Below are positions 34,704 through 44,192 of a DNA stretch of 64,000 nt, in pieces. The stretch comes from Shinella sp. H4-D48. Its GTDB lineage: Bacteria > Pseudomonadota > Alphaproteobacteria > Rhizobiales > Rhizobiaceae. The notes below the pieces were generated by a model. It made no database searches. It saw nothing but the letters and a program-made list of their open reading frames with translations, and was not told the DNA's origin. The stretch lies in NCBI RefSeq assembly GCF_022637395.1, contig NZ_CP093337.1, positions 2,464,001 to 2,528,000 on the forward strand, in the 5' to 3' direction. The position numbers and the translations under genes were made by a program. The stretch's first letter is position 1, and each line of letters starts with the position of its first letter.

Positions 34704-35288
34704 TTACCGCGGATCGACAAACTGCAGGATCAGCTGGTGGACATTGCCGCCCTCGCTCATTTCGACGTTGTCGAAATCGCGGCTGCGCGCGCGCTGGGCT
34801 TGCGAGAGCTCGCCAAGTCGGGCCTGGAGCGCGGGACGGATCTTCTTGCAGTTCGGATCGTCCTCGACGCGCATGCCCACGCTCATCGCCTCGATTTCCT
34901 TCACCATGTCCTTGATGAAGTCGCCATGGATTTTCTCATGCGCGGTCACGCCGGCGATGAAGGTGTCCCAGCGGCTCTTCATCGGTTCGGAGAGCTTGGT
35001 CTTCAGCTGCGGCAACGTGTAGGTGATGATGAGCTTCGGCTTGTTGACCGTGATGACGCAGGCATTGCCCTGCCGCTCGTATTTGCGCGTCCAGGTCAGC
35101 TTGAATCCGGTATGGGCTATGACGCGGGCCACACCGAGCTTGGGGCCGCGCTCGCCGATGGAGCGGTAGATTTCCAGTCCCGTCGTGCCCTGTACCGAAT
35201 AAGGTTCGACGCGCTCCACCGCCTGCCAGTCCTGCGCCATGGCGCCGGTGGCAAGAAAAAGGCCGATGAGAAAGCTCGTCACGCGCAT
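34704..35288 (-). CDS. DUF922 family secreted protease-like protein
   Basis: A 194-aa secreted protein of the DUF922 family. The signal peptide covers residues 1-18 (ending GAMAQ). The zinc-protease-like motif AHEKIHGDF has the HExxH pattern with Glu-Lys-Ile inside; the third ligand is not obvious. Family segments YSVQGTTGLEIYRSIGERGP and WDTFIAGVTAHEKIHGD are present. It follows ppx by 8 bp on the same strand, so it is the last gene of the ppk-ppx unit. The function is unknown. Confidence 0.82.
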   Translation of the reverse strand: MRVTSFLIGLFLATGAMAQDWQAVERVEPYSVQGTTGLEIYRSIGERGPKLGVARVIAHTGFKLTWTRKYERQGNACVITVNKPKLIITYTLPQLKTKLSEPMKSRWDTFIAGVTAHEKIHGDFIKDMVKEIEAMSVGMRVEDDPNCKKIRPALQARLGELSQAQRARSRDFDNVEMSEGGNVHQLILQFVDPR

Positions 35289-35296
35289 GGTCTGCC

Positions 35297-36817
35297 TCAC
35301 AGGAAACGATAGGCAAGCTTCTTGCCTGTGAGCCGCGCAAGCTGCTGGAGGCGGGCATCGAGCCGTTCGCCAGCCAGTTCCGCATGCTCCGGCGGCACGA
35401 TCAGTTCGAGATCGACATCGGACATGCTCGACGTGCGGAAGGCGAGATGCGGAACGACGCCCGGCATGGAGGCCGAGAACGGATAGACGACGCGCAGGAG
35501 TCCGCCCACCAGCTTGGCGAGTTCGCGCAGGCGCGGCGTGGCGATGGAGGCGAGCGAACTGCTGACCGTATCGTCGTTCAGGCCCTCGAAGCGATAGTAG
35601 TTCGTGAGCGCAATGAAGGCGCGGCCGGGATGGGTGATGCCGATGAAGGTGCCGTGCGCGATGAGGTTCAGCGCCTGAAGGCCGCGGTAATCGGGATGGG
35701 CGCGCCAGCTGATATCGGCAAGCAGGCAGGCGGCCTCTCGATAGCGCCGCTCCTCGTCCGTCTCGGTGATGCCGAACAGCGGCATCGCGCGGCCTGTCCA
35801 TTCGGCAAGTTCGCGGGCGTGTTCGGGCGAGCGGGCGCGCAGGATGGCGAGTTCGCCGGCGGCGGCCAGCAGCGGATCGCGTGCCTTCTCGCGTTCGGGC
35901 AGCAGCGAATAGAGATAGCCCTCGCGCACGCCCTGCGCGGAAAAGAAGACCCGCGACGGCTTCATGATCGCGATCGTCTCCTGAAGCGCGACGGCGCCGA
36001 AGGGAAGCAGGTTGCGGCGGCTCTTGGAGATAGCCGCATAGGCCGGGTCCTTCTGGTCCTTGGCCGTGACGATGTCGGTCAGGAAATCCATGGCGTCGGA
36101 AAAATTCAGCTCGTAGCCCTGGATCATGTGGAGCGGATAGTTCTGCACTTCCATGTGCAGGGCACCGATGGCGCGCCAGGTGCCGCCCACGGCATAGAAG
36201 GCGCGGCCCGCTCCCTTCTTCAACGGATTGGCGGTGCGCAGGAACTTGCGGGCCACGATGCGCGCCTGTGCGGGCGAGCCGCCGGAGGCTTCCGACAGCC
36301 GGATGCCGCCGAGCGGAAGCGTAATGCCCTTGCCGATCGCGCCGCCTGCGACATCGATCAGTTCCAGGGAGCCGCCACCAAGGTCACCGACGATGCCGTC
36401 GGGGTCATGGAAACCGCTGACGATGCCGAGCGCGGAGAAATAGGCCTCCTCCTCGCCGGTCAGCACGCGCACCTTCTGGCCGAGGATCATCTCCGCCTGA
36501 TGAATGAAATCGGGGCCGTTTTCGGCCTCGCGCGCCGCCGCCGTCGCAAGCGCGAACATGGTGGTGGCGCGGGCCTGCGCGGAAAGCGCCTTGAAACGAT
36601 GAAGAGCTGCCAGAGCGCGGTCGACGCTCGCCTGGTCCATGCGGCCGGTCCGGGCAAGCCCCTTGCCGAGGCCGCACATGACCTTCTCGTTGAAGAGCGT
36701 GGCCGGCGACCGGCTCATACCCTCGTAGATGACAAGACGAATCGAGTTGGAACCGATATCCACGACCGAGACCGGGGCAATTCCAGGCAAACGCCCCTGG
36801 GCTTCAGATTCGACCAT
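35297..36817 (-). CDS. ppx: exopolyphosphatase (Ppx/GppA family)
   Basis: A 506-aa ASKHA-fold phosphatase that releases orthophosphate from the ends of polyphosphate and may also cleave pppGpp. The signatures are VVDIGSNSIRLVIYEG (phosphate 1 loop) and GIVGDLGGGSLELIDV (phosphate 2 loop), followed by the helical C-terminal HD-like part. It follows ppk by 12 bp, the classic ppk-ppx operon, so polyphosphate synthesis and breakdown are coexpressed. Confidence 0.93.
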   Translation of the reverse strand: MVESEAQGRLPGIAPVSVVDIGSNSIRLVIYEGMSRSPATLFNEKVMCGLGKGLARTGRMDQASVDRALAALHRFKALSAQARATTMFALATAAAREAENGPDFIHQAEMILGQKVRVLTGEEEAYFSALGIVSGFHDPDGIVGDLGGGSLELIDVAGGAIGKGITLPLGGIRLSEASGGSPAQARIVARKFLRTANPLKKGAGRAFYAVGGTWRAIGALHMEVQNYPLHMIQGYELNFSDAMDFLTDIVTAKDQKDPAYAAISKSRRNLLPFGAVALQETIAIMKPSRVFFSAQGVREGYLYSLLPEREKARDPLLAAAGELAILRARSPEHARELAEWTGRAMPLFGITETDEERRYREAACLLADISWRAHPDYRGLQALNLIAHGTFIGITHPGRAFIALTNYYRFEGLNDDTVSSSLASIATPRLRELAKLVGGLLRVVYPFSASMPGVVPHLAFRTSSMSDVDLELIVPPEHAELAGERLDARLQQLARLTGKKLAYRFL

Positions 36818-36829
36818 GCATATCCAGTT

Positions 36830-39043
36830 TTACTTCTTGCGGCGCCCTTGCCAGCCCGCGATCGCCTTCGGTGCCGAGGACTTCAGGGCTTCGCCCCGGC
36901 CGGAGAGGCTGGGGTTGGTCATGAAGTAGTGCTGAGCATTGAACGGTTCGGCGCCGGGCTGCACTTCCATGCGCCGGGACGTTCCGTCGGGAAGAATCTC
37001 GTAGCTCTGCTGGTTATCGATAAGATTGCCCAGCATGATCTGCGAGAGTACCTGCTCATGCACCGTCCGGTTGATCAGAGGCACGAGTGTCTCGACCCGC
37101 CGGTCCAGGTTGCGCGGCATCATATCCGCGGAGCCTATATAGACCAGCGCCTTGTCGGATGGAAGCCCGTGGCCATTGCCGAAGCAGAAGATGCGGGAAT
37201 GCTCCAGGAAGCGCCCGACGATGGACTTGACGTGGATGTTGTCCGAGAGCCCCGGCACCTGCGGGCGCAGGCAGCAGATGCCGCGCACCACCAGATCCAC
37301 TTCCACGCCTGCCTGGCTGGCGCGGTAAAGCGCGTCGATGATGTCCGGATCCACAAGAGAATTCATCTTCATCCAGATCGCCGCCGGCGCGCCGTTTTTG
37401 GCATGCGCGATCTCTTCGTCGATGTGACGCAGGATGCGCGGGCGCAGCGTATAGGGCGAGAAGGCGAGCTTCATGCCGGCCTCGGGCTCGCCGTAGCCGG
37501 TGATGAAGTTGAAGATGTTCGCCATGTCGTTGGCGATGGTCGGGTTGCAGCTGAAGAAGGACAGGTCCGTATAGATCTTCGCCGTGACCGGGTGATAGTT
37601 GCCCGTGCCGAGGTGGCAGTAGGTGCGAAGCCGGTTCTCCTCGCGCCGCACCACCATCGACATCTTGGCGTGGGTCTTGAGTTCGATGAAGCCGAAGACG
37701 ACCTGCACGCCGGCGCGCTCCAGATCGCGCGCCCAGCGGATGTTGGCCTCCTCGTCGAAGCGGGCCTTGAGCTCGACCAGCGCCGTTACCGACTTGCCGG
37801 CCTCCGCCGCATCGATCAGCGCGCGCACGATCGGGCTGTCGTTGGAGGTACGGTAGAGCGTCTGCTTTATCGCCAGAACGTCAGGATCGCGCGCAGCCTG
37901 GAGAAGGAACTGGACCACCACGTCGAAGCTTTCGTAGGGGTGGTGGACGACCATGTCCTTTTCGCGGATGGCGGCGAAGCAGTCTCCGGCGTGCTCTCGG
38001 ACGCGTTCGGGAAATCGCGCATTGTAGGGCTCGAACCTCAGGTCGTTGCGCGGAGCCTTGGCGATCTCCGACAGCGTGTTGAGGGCAAGCAGGCCCGGCA
38101 GAACGGCGACGCGGTTATCCGGCACGTTGAGTTCGCCGACGACGAAGCGGCGCAGTGATTCCGGCATTTCCGAATCGGTCTCGATGCGGATCACCGATCC
38201 GCGGCGGCGTCGCTTGAGCGCGGTCTCGAAGAAGCGTACCAGATCTTCCGCCTCTTCCTCCACCTCGATATCGCTGTCTCTGATGATGCGGAACGTGCCC
38301 GAGCCGCGCACGATGTAGCCCGGGAAGAGCCGTCCGATGAACAGGCCGACGACATCCTCCAGCGTGATGTAGCGGATGGCACCCTCGGCATCCGGCAGGC
38401 GGATGAAGCGGTCGAGCGCGACCGGCAGGCGCAACAGCGCCGTCATCGGCTCCTTGCCCATCGTGCTTTCCAGCTGGAGGCCGATGGAGAAGCCGAGGTT
38501 GGGGATGAACGGGAACGGGTGCGCCGGATCGATCGAAAGCGGGGTCAGCACCGGAAAGATCGACTGGTTGAACTCCTGCTGGAGCCAGACCTTGTCGTCG
38601 CTCGTCAGCGCCACCGGGCGCACAATGCGGATGTCTTCCTTGGCGAGATATTGCTGGAGCACGGCAAGCGAGGCCTGCTGCTCCATCTGGAGATTGTCGA
38701 TCTCCTTCAGGATGTCGTCGAGCTGTTCGGCCGAGGTCTTGCCGTCGGGGCTGCGGATAGCGATGCCCTGCCGCACCTGACCTTCGAGGCCCGCGACGCG
38801 CACCATGAAGAATTCGTCGAGATTGGCCGCCGAGATCGACAAGAAGCGCACGCGCTCGAGCAGCGGATGGGCGGTGTTCAGCGTTTCCTCGAGAACACGG
38901 CGGTTGAACTGGAGCCAAGAGAATTCACGGTTGATGAAGCGCTCGGGGCTCGCCATCAGCGCTTCGACATCGACAATCGCGCCCTCCGGCTGCGCCTGCT
39001 CGACGGGCTTGTCGCCCGACATGTCGGAAGTCGCTGTATCCAT
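36830..39043 (-). CDS. ppk: polyphosphate kinase
   Basis: A 737-aa PPK1 that makes polyphosphate from ATP. Domain marks are [18 protein letters not shown] (N domain), SIGLQLE (head domain), [59 protein letters not shown] and [20 protein letters not shown], where His in HLGTGNYHP is the phosphorylated residue. The C-terminal domain holds the second His region ([17 protein letters not shown]). The upstream PHO-box-like site suggests PhoB activation. It is the first gene of the ppk-ppx-DUF922 unit. Confidence 0.95.
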   Translation of the reverse strand: MDTATSDMSGDKPVEQAQPEGAIVDVEALMASPERFINREFSWLQFNRRVLEETLNTAHPLLERVRFLSISAANLDEFFMVRVAGLEGQVRQGIAIRSPDGKTSAEQLDDILKEIDNLQMEQQASLAVLQQYLAKEDIRIVRPVALTSDDKVWLQQEFNQSIFPVLTPLSIDPAHPFPFIPNLGFSIGLQLESTMGKEPMTALLRLPVALDRFIRLPDAEGAIRYITLEDVVGLFIGRLFPGYIVRGSGTFRIIRDSDIEVEEEAEDLVRFFETALKRRRRGSVIRIETDSEMPESLRRFVVGELNVPDNRVAVLPGLLALNTLSEIAKAPRNDLRFEPYNARFPERVREHAGDCFAAIREKDMVVHHPYESFDVVVQFLLQAARDPDVLAIKQTLYRTSNDSPIVRALIDAAEAGKSVTALVELKARFDEEANIRWARDLERAGVQVVFGFIELKTHAKMSMVVRREENRLRTYCHLGTGNYHPVTAKIYTDLSFFSCNPTIANDMANIFNFITGYGEPEAGMKLAFSPYTLRPRILRHIDEEIAHAKNGAPAAIWMKMNSLVDPDIIDALYRASQAGVEVDLVVRGICCLRPQVPGLSDNIHVKSIVGRFLEHSRIFCFGNGHGLPSDKALVYIGSADMMPRNLDRRVETLVPLINRTVHEQVLSQIMLGNLIDNQQSYEILPDGTSRRMEVQPGAEPFNAQHYFMTNPSLSGRGEALKSSAPKAIAGWQGRRKK

Positions 39044-39130
39044 GAAAGGTTCCGTCCCTTGGCCGCCGCGTCCCCCGTCTTTGCGGCGGAAACGATTTCT
39101 GCTTTAACGCGAAGCGCTTAGCGCAGTTTG

Positions 39131-39148
39131 ACGACAGAACTGTGACAG
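39131..39148 (-). promoter_or_regulatory. PHO-box-like PhoB site upstream of ppk
   Basis: On the minus strand it reads CTGTCAC-AGTT-CTGTCGT, with 6 of 7 matches to CTGTCAT in each half and the 4-base spacer. It lies directly after the hdaA stop and 88 bp before the ppk start. This is the standard PhoB direct-repeat layout. Confidence 0.7.
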
Positions 39149-39862
39149 TCAATCCACAGAGTTGGCTTCGTCGGGAAATTCACCGGCCCCCACCATCTCG
39201 CCCAGCACTTCCTGCGCCAGCTGGCGGGTGATGCGGCTGCCGCGGGCAAGGGCCAGCCGGTCCAGCCGGTCCACCAGCGTCTGGGCTGCCTCCAGCGAGC
39301 GCTCCATGCGCGCCACGATATAGGCGACGAGCCTGTCATCGACGAAGAGCTGGCGGTCGGCGAAGAGCTTGACGATGACCTGCGACAGGAGTTCGTCATC
39401 GGGCTCCCCGATCTCCACCACGGTCGCCGCCTTCAGGCGCGAGCGCAGGTCCGGCAGCTCGACTACCCAGGACATCGGCCAAAGCCTCGATGTGATGAGC
39501 AGGGTGTGGCCGTGCTGGCGCACATTGTTGATGATGTGGAACAGGGTGCGGTCGTCGAAGCCGGCGCGGTCGGCATCCTCGATGAGGACCGGCCCCTGTT
39601 CGGCCGCCTGTTCGGCGCCGGTTCCGGGCATCGCCTCGATAAGGCGCGCGCCGGTCCGCTCGCGCCAGATCGCGGCGAGATGGGATTTTCCCGAGCCGAC
39701 GGGTCCGGCGATGACGACGACGGGCGCAGGCCAATGCGGCCAGGCATCGATCATGGCGACGGCCGCATCGACCGGACCGGCGACCAGCAGGTCGTCCCGT
39801 CCCGTTGCGGGATCGTGCCCGAAGGCCAGCGGCAACTGTTCGGCGGTCTTGCGCGAGGTCAT
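39149..39862 (-). CDS. hdaA: DnaA-related regulatory ATPase HdaA
   Basis: A 237-aa AAA+ protein with the DnaA ATPase domain but no DNA-binding domain IV. It starts with a clamp-binding-like QLPLAF motif (residues 9-14), which should contact the DNA polymerase sliding clamp, then has Walker A GPVGSGKSH, Walker B VLIEDAD, a sensor 1 region LLITSR and a sensor 2 helix. In alphaproteobacteria HdaA promotes ATP hydrolysis on DnaA after initiation, limiting rounds of replication. The start at 39862 gives the clamp motif near the N-terminus, as in relatives. Confidence 0.9.
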   Translation of the reverse strand: MTSRKTAEQLPLAFGHDPATGRDDLLVAGPVDAAVAMIDAWPHWPAPVVVIAGPVGSGKSHLAAIWRERTGARLIEAMPGTGAEQAAEQGPVLIEDADRAGFDDRTLFHIINNVRQHGHTLLITSRLWPMSWVVELPDLRSRLKAATVVEIGEPDDELLSQVIVKLFADRQLFVDDRLVAYIVARMERSLEAAQTLVDRLDRLALARGSRITRQLAQEVLGEMVGAGEFPDEANSVD

Positions 39863-39884
39863 GCGTCTACCCGGGTACTCTGTC

Positions 39885-41021
39885 TCATTCACCGCGCGGC
39901 AGGCTTTCCTGCGGCAGGCTCTCCTCCAGGAGAATGGGCTTCTTGCTGCCGTAATAGAGATCGCTGTCAAGGTAACGGTTGAGGCCGAAGCGGACAAGCA
40001 CGCCCACAGCGGCGGCCGCCGGCACCGCGATCATCAGCCCGACGAAGCCGAACAGCGCGCCGAAGGCGACCAGCGCAAACATCAGCCAGACCGGGTGCAG
40101 CCCGACCCGCGAGCCCACGAGCTTCGGCTGGAGGATATTGCCCTCGATGAACTGGCCGGAGAAGAATATGCCTGCGATGAGCGCGATCATCCAGTAATCG
40201 GGCCAGAACTGCACGACCGCCACGCCGATGGCCAGCACCAGACCGACCAGTGAACCGACATAGGGAATGAAGCTGATGATGCCGGCGAAAAGGCCGATCA
40301 GCAGACCGAAATTCAGGCCGGCGAAGGACAGGCCGACACCGTAGTAAAGGCCGAGGATAATGCAGATGGAGCCCTGCCCGCGTACGAAGCCGGCGATCGC
40401 GGCATCCATTTCGGACGCGATCTGGCGGACATCGGCGACATGGTCACGGGGTACGCAGCTGTCCACCTTGTCGATCATGCGGTCCCAGTCGAGCAGCATA
40501 TAGAAGGCGACGACGGGCGTGATGACCAGCAGCGAGACGATGTTGACTAGCGCCATGCCGGAGTTCCACAGCTGCTTGAAGACCGTGCCGAGGAAACCCG
40601 CGCCTTCCGCCAGAATGGAGGAGAAGCTCTGCTTGATCGTGTCCATCTGGCTGCTGATCCAGCTCGGCAGCAGATCGGGATTGAAGCTCGCCACGAGCTG
40701 CTGGAGCTGGGTGACGTAGGTGGGCAGCTTTTCCAGGAAATCGGCGGCCTGTGTTGCCAGAAGCGGGATGATGATCATCAACGACAGCGCAAACAGCACG
40801 ACGAAAGCGATGAGGATTAGCACCGTTGCCATCATGCGGCTGAGGCCGAGCCGCTCCAGCCGGTCGGCGACCGGGTCGAGGAAATAGGCCAGCGCCATGC
40901 CCGCGATGAAGGGCAGCAGGATATCGCTGAAAATGAGGAGGAAGATCACGAAGACGATGAGCGCGATGATCCAGAAGATCACCTGCCGCTTCAGTCCCGC
41001 GCCGCTGATATGGGCTGCCAT
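39885..41021 (-). CDS. AI-2E family (PerM-like) membrane transporter
   Basis: A 378-aa protein with 7-8 TM segments. Family marks are [28 protein letters not shown], a charged periplasmic or cytoplasmic stretch (about 105-160) and the late motif [25 protein letters not shown]...[25 protein letters not shown]. Members include AI-2 exporters and sodium/proton antiporters; the substrate here is unknown. AGAGG precedes the ATG. It is 22 bp upstream of hdaA in the same direction, likely one operon, and divergent from purM. Confidence 0.9.
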   Translation of the reverse strand: MAAHISGAGLKRQVIFWIIALIVFVIFLLIFSDILLPFIAGMALAYFLDPVADRLERLGLSRMMATVLILIAFVVLFALSLMIIIPLLATQAADFLEKLPTYVTQLQQLVASFNPDLLPSWISSQMDTIKQSFSSILAEGAGFLGTVFKQLWNSGMALVNIVSLLVITPVVAFYMLLDWDRMIDKVDSCVPRDHVADVRQIASEMDAAIAGFVRGQGSICIILGLYYGVGLSFAGLNFGLLIGLFAGIISFIPYVGSLVGLVLAIGVAVVQFWPDYWMIALIAGIFFSGQFIEGNILQPKLVGSRVGLHPVWLMFALVAFGALFGFVGLMIAVPAAAAVGVLVRFGLNRYLDSDLYYGSKKPILLEESLPQESLPRGE

Positions 41022-41269
41022 CGCGCCTCTTCCCGTGTTTGCCGTTATATCAGCAGATAGGATGCGGGCCGGAGAAACGTCAAGGCTCGGCGGCCATAAG
41101 TGGAACCGGCAAGGCGTTTTCCTCGATTTCCCCATATCGCTCGGGAATTTTTCCGGTCACAGGAGTGGGCAAATCGGTGAAAAAAGCCCGGTTTTCCCGG
41201 CATTCGACTTGCACTTGCCGTCCCATCATGCCAATCGGGCGCGAACAGCCTGAACCCGGAGACGAGAGC

Positions 41270-42343
41270 ATGAGCCAGTCGGAGAAGAACGGTCTGACCT
41301 ATAGCGATGCAGGTGTCGATATCGATGCCGGCAACCTGATGGTCGAGAAGATCAAGCCGGCCGTGCGCTCGACGCGCCGCCCGGGCGCGGATGGCGAGAT
41401 CGGCGGCTTCGGCGGCCTGTTCGATCTCAAGGCCGCCGGCTTCACGGATCCGGTCCTCGTGGCGGCCAATGACGGTGTGGGCACCAAGCTGAAGATCGCC
41501 ATCGACGCCGACCGCCACGACACTGTCGGCATCGACCTTGTCGCCATGTGCGTCAACGATCTCGTGGTGCAGGGCGCCGAACCGCTCTTCTTCCTCGACT
41601 ACTTCGCCACCGGCAAGCTCGATCCCGATCAGGGTGCCGCCATCGTGCAGGGCATCGCGGAAGGCTGCCGCCAGGCCGGCTGCGCGCTGATCGGCGGCGA
41701 GACCGCCGAAATGCCGGGCATGTATTCGCACGGCGACTACGACCTCGCGGGCTTTGCCGTGGGTGCGGCCGAGCGCGGCCAGCTGCTGCCGGCCGGCGAC
41801 ATTGCCGAAGGCGACGTCATCCTCGGCCTCGCCTCCTCCGGCGTGCATTCCAACGGCTATTCGCTGGTGCGCAAGATCGTTTCGCTCTCCGGCCTCGCCT
41901 GGGATGCGGCCGCCCCCTTCGACGCCGACAAGACGCTCGGCGAAGCGCTGCTCACACCGACGAAGATCTATGTGAAGCCGCTTCTCAAGGCGATCCGCGA
42001 AACCGGCTCCATCAAGGCGCTGGCCCATATCACCGGGGGCGGCTTTCCTGAAAACATTCCGCGCGTGCTGCCCAAGCACCTTGCCGCCGAGATCGACCTC
42101 GATGCCGTCAAGGCACCAGCCGTTTTCTCCTGGCTTGCCCGCACTGGCGGTGTGGAAGCCCATGAAATGCTGCGCACCTTCAACTGCGGCGTCGGCATGA
42201 TCGCCGTCGTGCCGGCCGACAAGGCCGATGCGGTCGCCGCCGTGCTTTCCGCCGAAGGCGAGACCGTCTTCCGCCTCGGCCGCATGGTCGGCCGTGAAGA
42301 GGGTGCCGCCGGCACGATCTACAAGGGCACGCTTGCCCTATGA
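41270..42343 (+). CDS. purM: phosphoribosylformylglycinamidine cyclo-ligase
   Basis: A 357-aa AIR synthetase for step 5 of de novo purine synthesis, closing the imidazole ring of FGAM with ATP. Motifs include [52 protein letters not shown] and [11 protein letters not shown]. The start at 41270 follows GGAG at 8 bases; the open frame reaches further upstream without coding character. The purN start overlaps its stop by 4 bp. Confidence 0.96.
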   Translation: MSQSEKNGLTYSDAGVDIDAGNLMVEKIKPAVRSTRRPGADGEIGGFGGLFDLKAAGFTDPVLVAANDGVGTKLKIAIDADRHDTVGIDLVAMCVNDLVVQGAEPLFFLDYFATGKLDPDQGAAIVQGIAEGCRQAGCALIGGETAEMPGMYSHGDYDLAGFAVGAAERGQLLPAGDIAEGDVILGLASSGVHSNGYSLVRKIVSLSGLAWDAAAPFDADKTLGEALLTPTKIYVKPLLKAIRETGSIKALAHITGGGFPENIPRVLPKHLAAEIDLDAVKAPAVFSWLARTGGVEAHEMLRTFNCGVGMIAVVPADKADAVAAVLSAEGETVFRLGRMVGREEGAAGTIYKGTLAL

Positions 42344-43008
42344 CGACCCCTGCCCGCAAGCGCGTCGTCGCCTTCATTTCCGGCGGCGGCTCCAACATGC
42401 TGGCGCTGGCGAAGGCGGCGGAAGCGGCTGATTTCCCGGCCGAGATCGTCGCTGTCTTCTCCGACAAGGCGGATGCCGGCGGGCTTGCCAGGGCTGAAGC
42501 GCTCGGCATTGCAACGCATACCTTCCTGCGCAGGGACTATGCCGACAAGGAGGCCCACGAGGCGGCGATCCTTGCGGCGCTCGAAGCGCTTGCGCCCGAT
42601 CTCATCTGCCTTGCCGGCTATATGCGCCTGCTCTCCGGCACCTTCATCAACCGCTATGAAGGCCGCATCCTCAATATCCATCCCTCCCTGCTGCCGCTCT
42701 TTCCGGGCCTCAACACGCACCAGCGCGCCATTGATGCGGGCATGCGCCTTGCCGGCTGCACGGTGCATTTCGTGACGGAGGGCATGGATGAAGGTCCGGT
42801 GATCGTTCAGGCCGCCGTGCCGGTGCTGCCGGCCGATACCGCCGATACGCTGGCCGCCCGCGTGCTAACGGTCGAGCACCGGAGCTATCCGCTGGCGCTG
42901 CGTCTTGTGGCGGACGGCAAGGTGCGCATGGAGGGCGGCAAGGCCGTGACATCCGGCGACCTGCCGCAAATCGAAGGCGCGCATCTCATTTCGCCGGCGA
43001 CGGTTTAG
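42340..43008 (+). CDS. purN: phosphoribosylglycinamide formyltransferase
   Basis: A 222-aa GAR transformylase, step 3 of purine synthesis, using 10-formyl-THF. The active-site region is complete: [14 protein letters not shown], then [44 protein letters not shown] (Asn-His of the catalytic triad) and [14 protein letters not shown] (Asp). Its ATG overlaps the purM TGA (ATGA), so the two are coupled. A RIME-like repeat follows directly. Confidence 0.95.
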   Translation: MTTPARKRVVAFISGGGSNMLALAKAAEAADFPAEIVAVFSDKADAGGLARAEALGIATHTFLRRDYADKEAHEAAILAALEALAPDLICLAGYMRLLSGTFINRYEGRILNIHPSLLPLFPGLNTHQRAIDAGMRLAGCTVHFVTEGMDEGPVIVQAAVPVLPADTADTLAARVLTVEHRSYPLALRLVADGKVRMEGGKAVTSGDLPQIEGAHLISPATV

Positions 43009-43012
43009 GGAT

Positions 43013-43165
43013 ACCCCTCCGCCCTGCCGGGCGTCTCCCTCACAAGGAGGGAGATTGAATCGCGGTTGCGCCCCGCCCAACGCTATCATTGCACATGAAG
43101 AGATGTCCGAACGTCCTGCCGCTCTCCCCACCTGTGGGTGAGATGTCCGGCAGGGCAGAGGGGGG
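43013..43165. repeat. RIME-like palindromic intergenic element, copy 2
   Basis: A 153-bp element with inverted arms at 43013-43056 and 43122-43165, sharing the CCTGCCGG / TCTCCC..CACAAGG series with copies 1 and 3 but more diverged in the arms. It separates two converging genes (purN and the L,D-transpeptidase) and could act as a terminator-like structure. Confidence 0.82.
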
Positions 43166-43183
43166 CCCGACGGGCCCCATGCA

Positions 43184-43960
43184 TCAGATCACGAGAATCG
43201 GTGCCTTGCCCTTCACGCGGTCGTAGAGGTCCATCACATCCTGGTTGAGCATGCGTACGCAACCGGATGAGACGGCCTTGCCGATAGACTTCCATTCCGG
43301 CGAGCCGTGCAGGCGGTAGAGCGTGTCCTGGCCGTTCTGGAAGATGTAGAGAGCGCGCGCGCCGAGCGGGTTGTTGAGGCCGCCGGCCATGCCGCCATTG
43401 GCGCCGGAATATTTCACCAGTTCCGGCTGGCGCTTGACCATTTCGTCCGGCGGCGTCCACTTCGGCCAGGCCTGCTTCCACTGGATGACGCCACGGCCCG
43501 ACCAGGCAAAGCCCTGCCGGCCGATGCCCACACCGTAGCGCATGGCACGGCCATTGGCGAGGATCAGGTAGAGGAAGCGGTTGCCGGTATCGACGATGAT
43601 CGTGCCCGGCCGCTCAGCGAAAGGGCTTTCCACCTCCTGACGGTAGAAGCGCGCATCGATCTGCTGGTAGGGCACGGCGGGCACCTGGAAGCCGCCGTCG
43701 TTCACCGGGCCGTATATCGCGGCATAGCGCGAGGAATCGGGCAGCAGGCCGGAGGGCGGCGTCTGGCCGTAGATGCTGATCGGTCCGCGGTTGTCGATAT
43801 ATTCCGGGCGTCCCTCGAGCGCGGGATTGCGGAAATAAGGCCGGGTCTGCTCGCGGAACTCGTCGGTGTTCATGGACGAGGTGCAGCCGGCAAGGCCGCT
43901 GGCCATGGCAAGGCCGGAAAACTGGAGAAAACGGCGACGGGAAAGCGCGGTATCGGTCAT
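43184..43960 (-). CDS. L,D-transpeptidase (YkuD), Tat/lipoprotein signal
   Basis: A 258-aa L,D-transpeptidase that makes 3-3 peptidoglycan cross-links or attaches proteins. The catalytic motif HGSPEWKSIGKAVSSGCVRM has nucleophile Cys234 and His218. The N-terminus combines a twin-arginine SRRRFLQF with a lipobox LAGC (Cys26), so it is probably a lipid-anchored Tat substrate. The YkuD domain spans about residues 115-258. It is a single gene, converging on purN across a RIME-like repeat. Confidence 0.9.
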   Translation of the reverse strand: MTDTALSRRRFLQFSGLAMASGLAGCTSSMNTDEFREQTRPYFRNPALEGRPEYIDNRGPISIYGQTPPSGLLPDSSRYAAIYGPVNDGGFQVPAVPYQQIDARFYRQEVESPFAERPGTIIVDTGNRFLYLILANGRAMRYGVGIGRQGFAWSGRGVIQWKQAWPKWTPPDEMVKRQPELVKYSGANGGMAGGLNNPLGARALYIFQNGQDTLYRLHGSPEWKSIGKAVSSGCVRMLNQDVMDLYDRVKGKAPILVI

Positions 43961-44192
43961 GGAAGGGTCGGTATCCGTTTGACGGAGGCGGGATGAGCGA
44001 AGGCTGAATCACTAATGAATGCAGGGCGAATTAGGTTCACAACCCTGCCCTAAATGTGGCAAATGCGGCTGGTGTCAGGCTTGCGCGCCACAATTCCGGC
44101 GGGGTGTCACCAATGCGTCACTCTACCAAAGTGGTCCTTTACGCTGTATCCCGGATGAATAGAAATGCCGCAACACGGGAGATGGCGACGGC

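Noticed and set aside
35384-38158. A 924-codon open frame on the plus strand across ppx and ppk
   Set aside because: It is antisense to two unmistakable genes; long antisense frames are common at this GC content, and the sequence is of low-complexity Arg/Ala/Gly/Asp composition without family motifs.
43961-44192. Possible cobalamin riboswitch before the B12-dependent mutase genes
   Set aside because: The 232-bp region lacks a recognisable B12 box, and riboswitches usually precede B12 synthesis or uptake genes, not the mutase.
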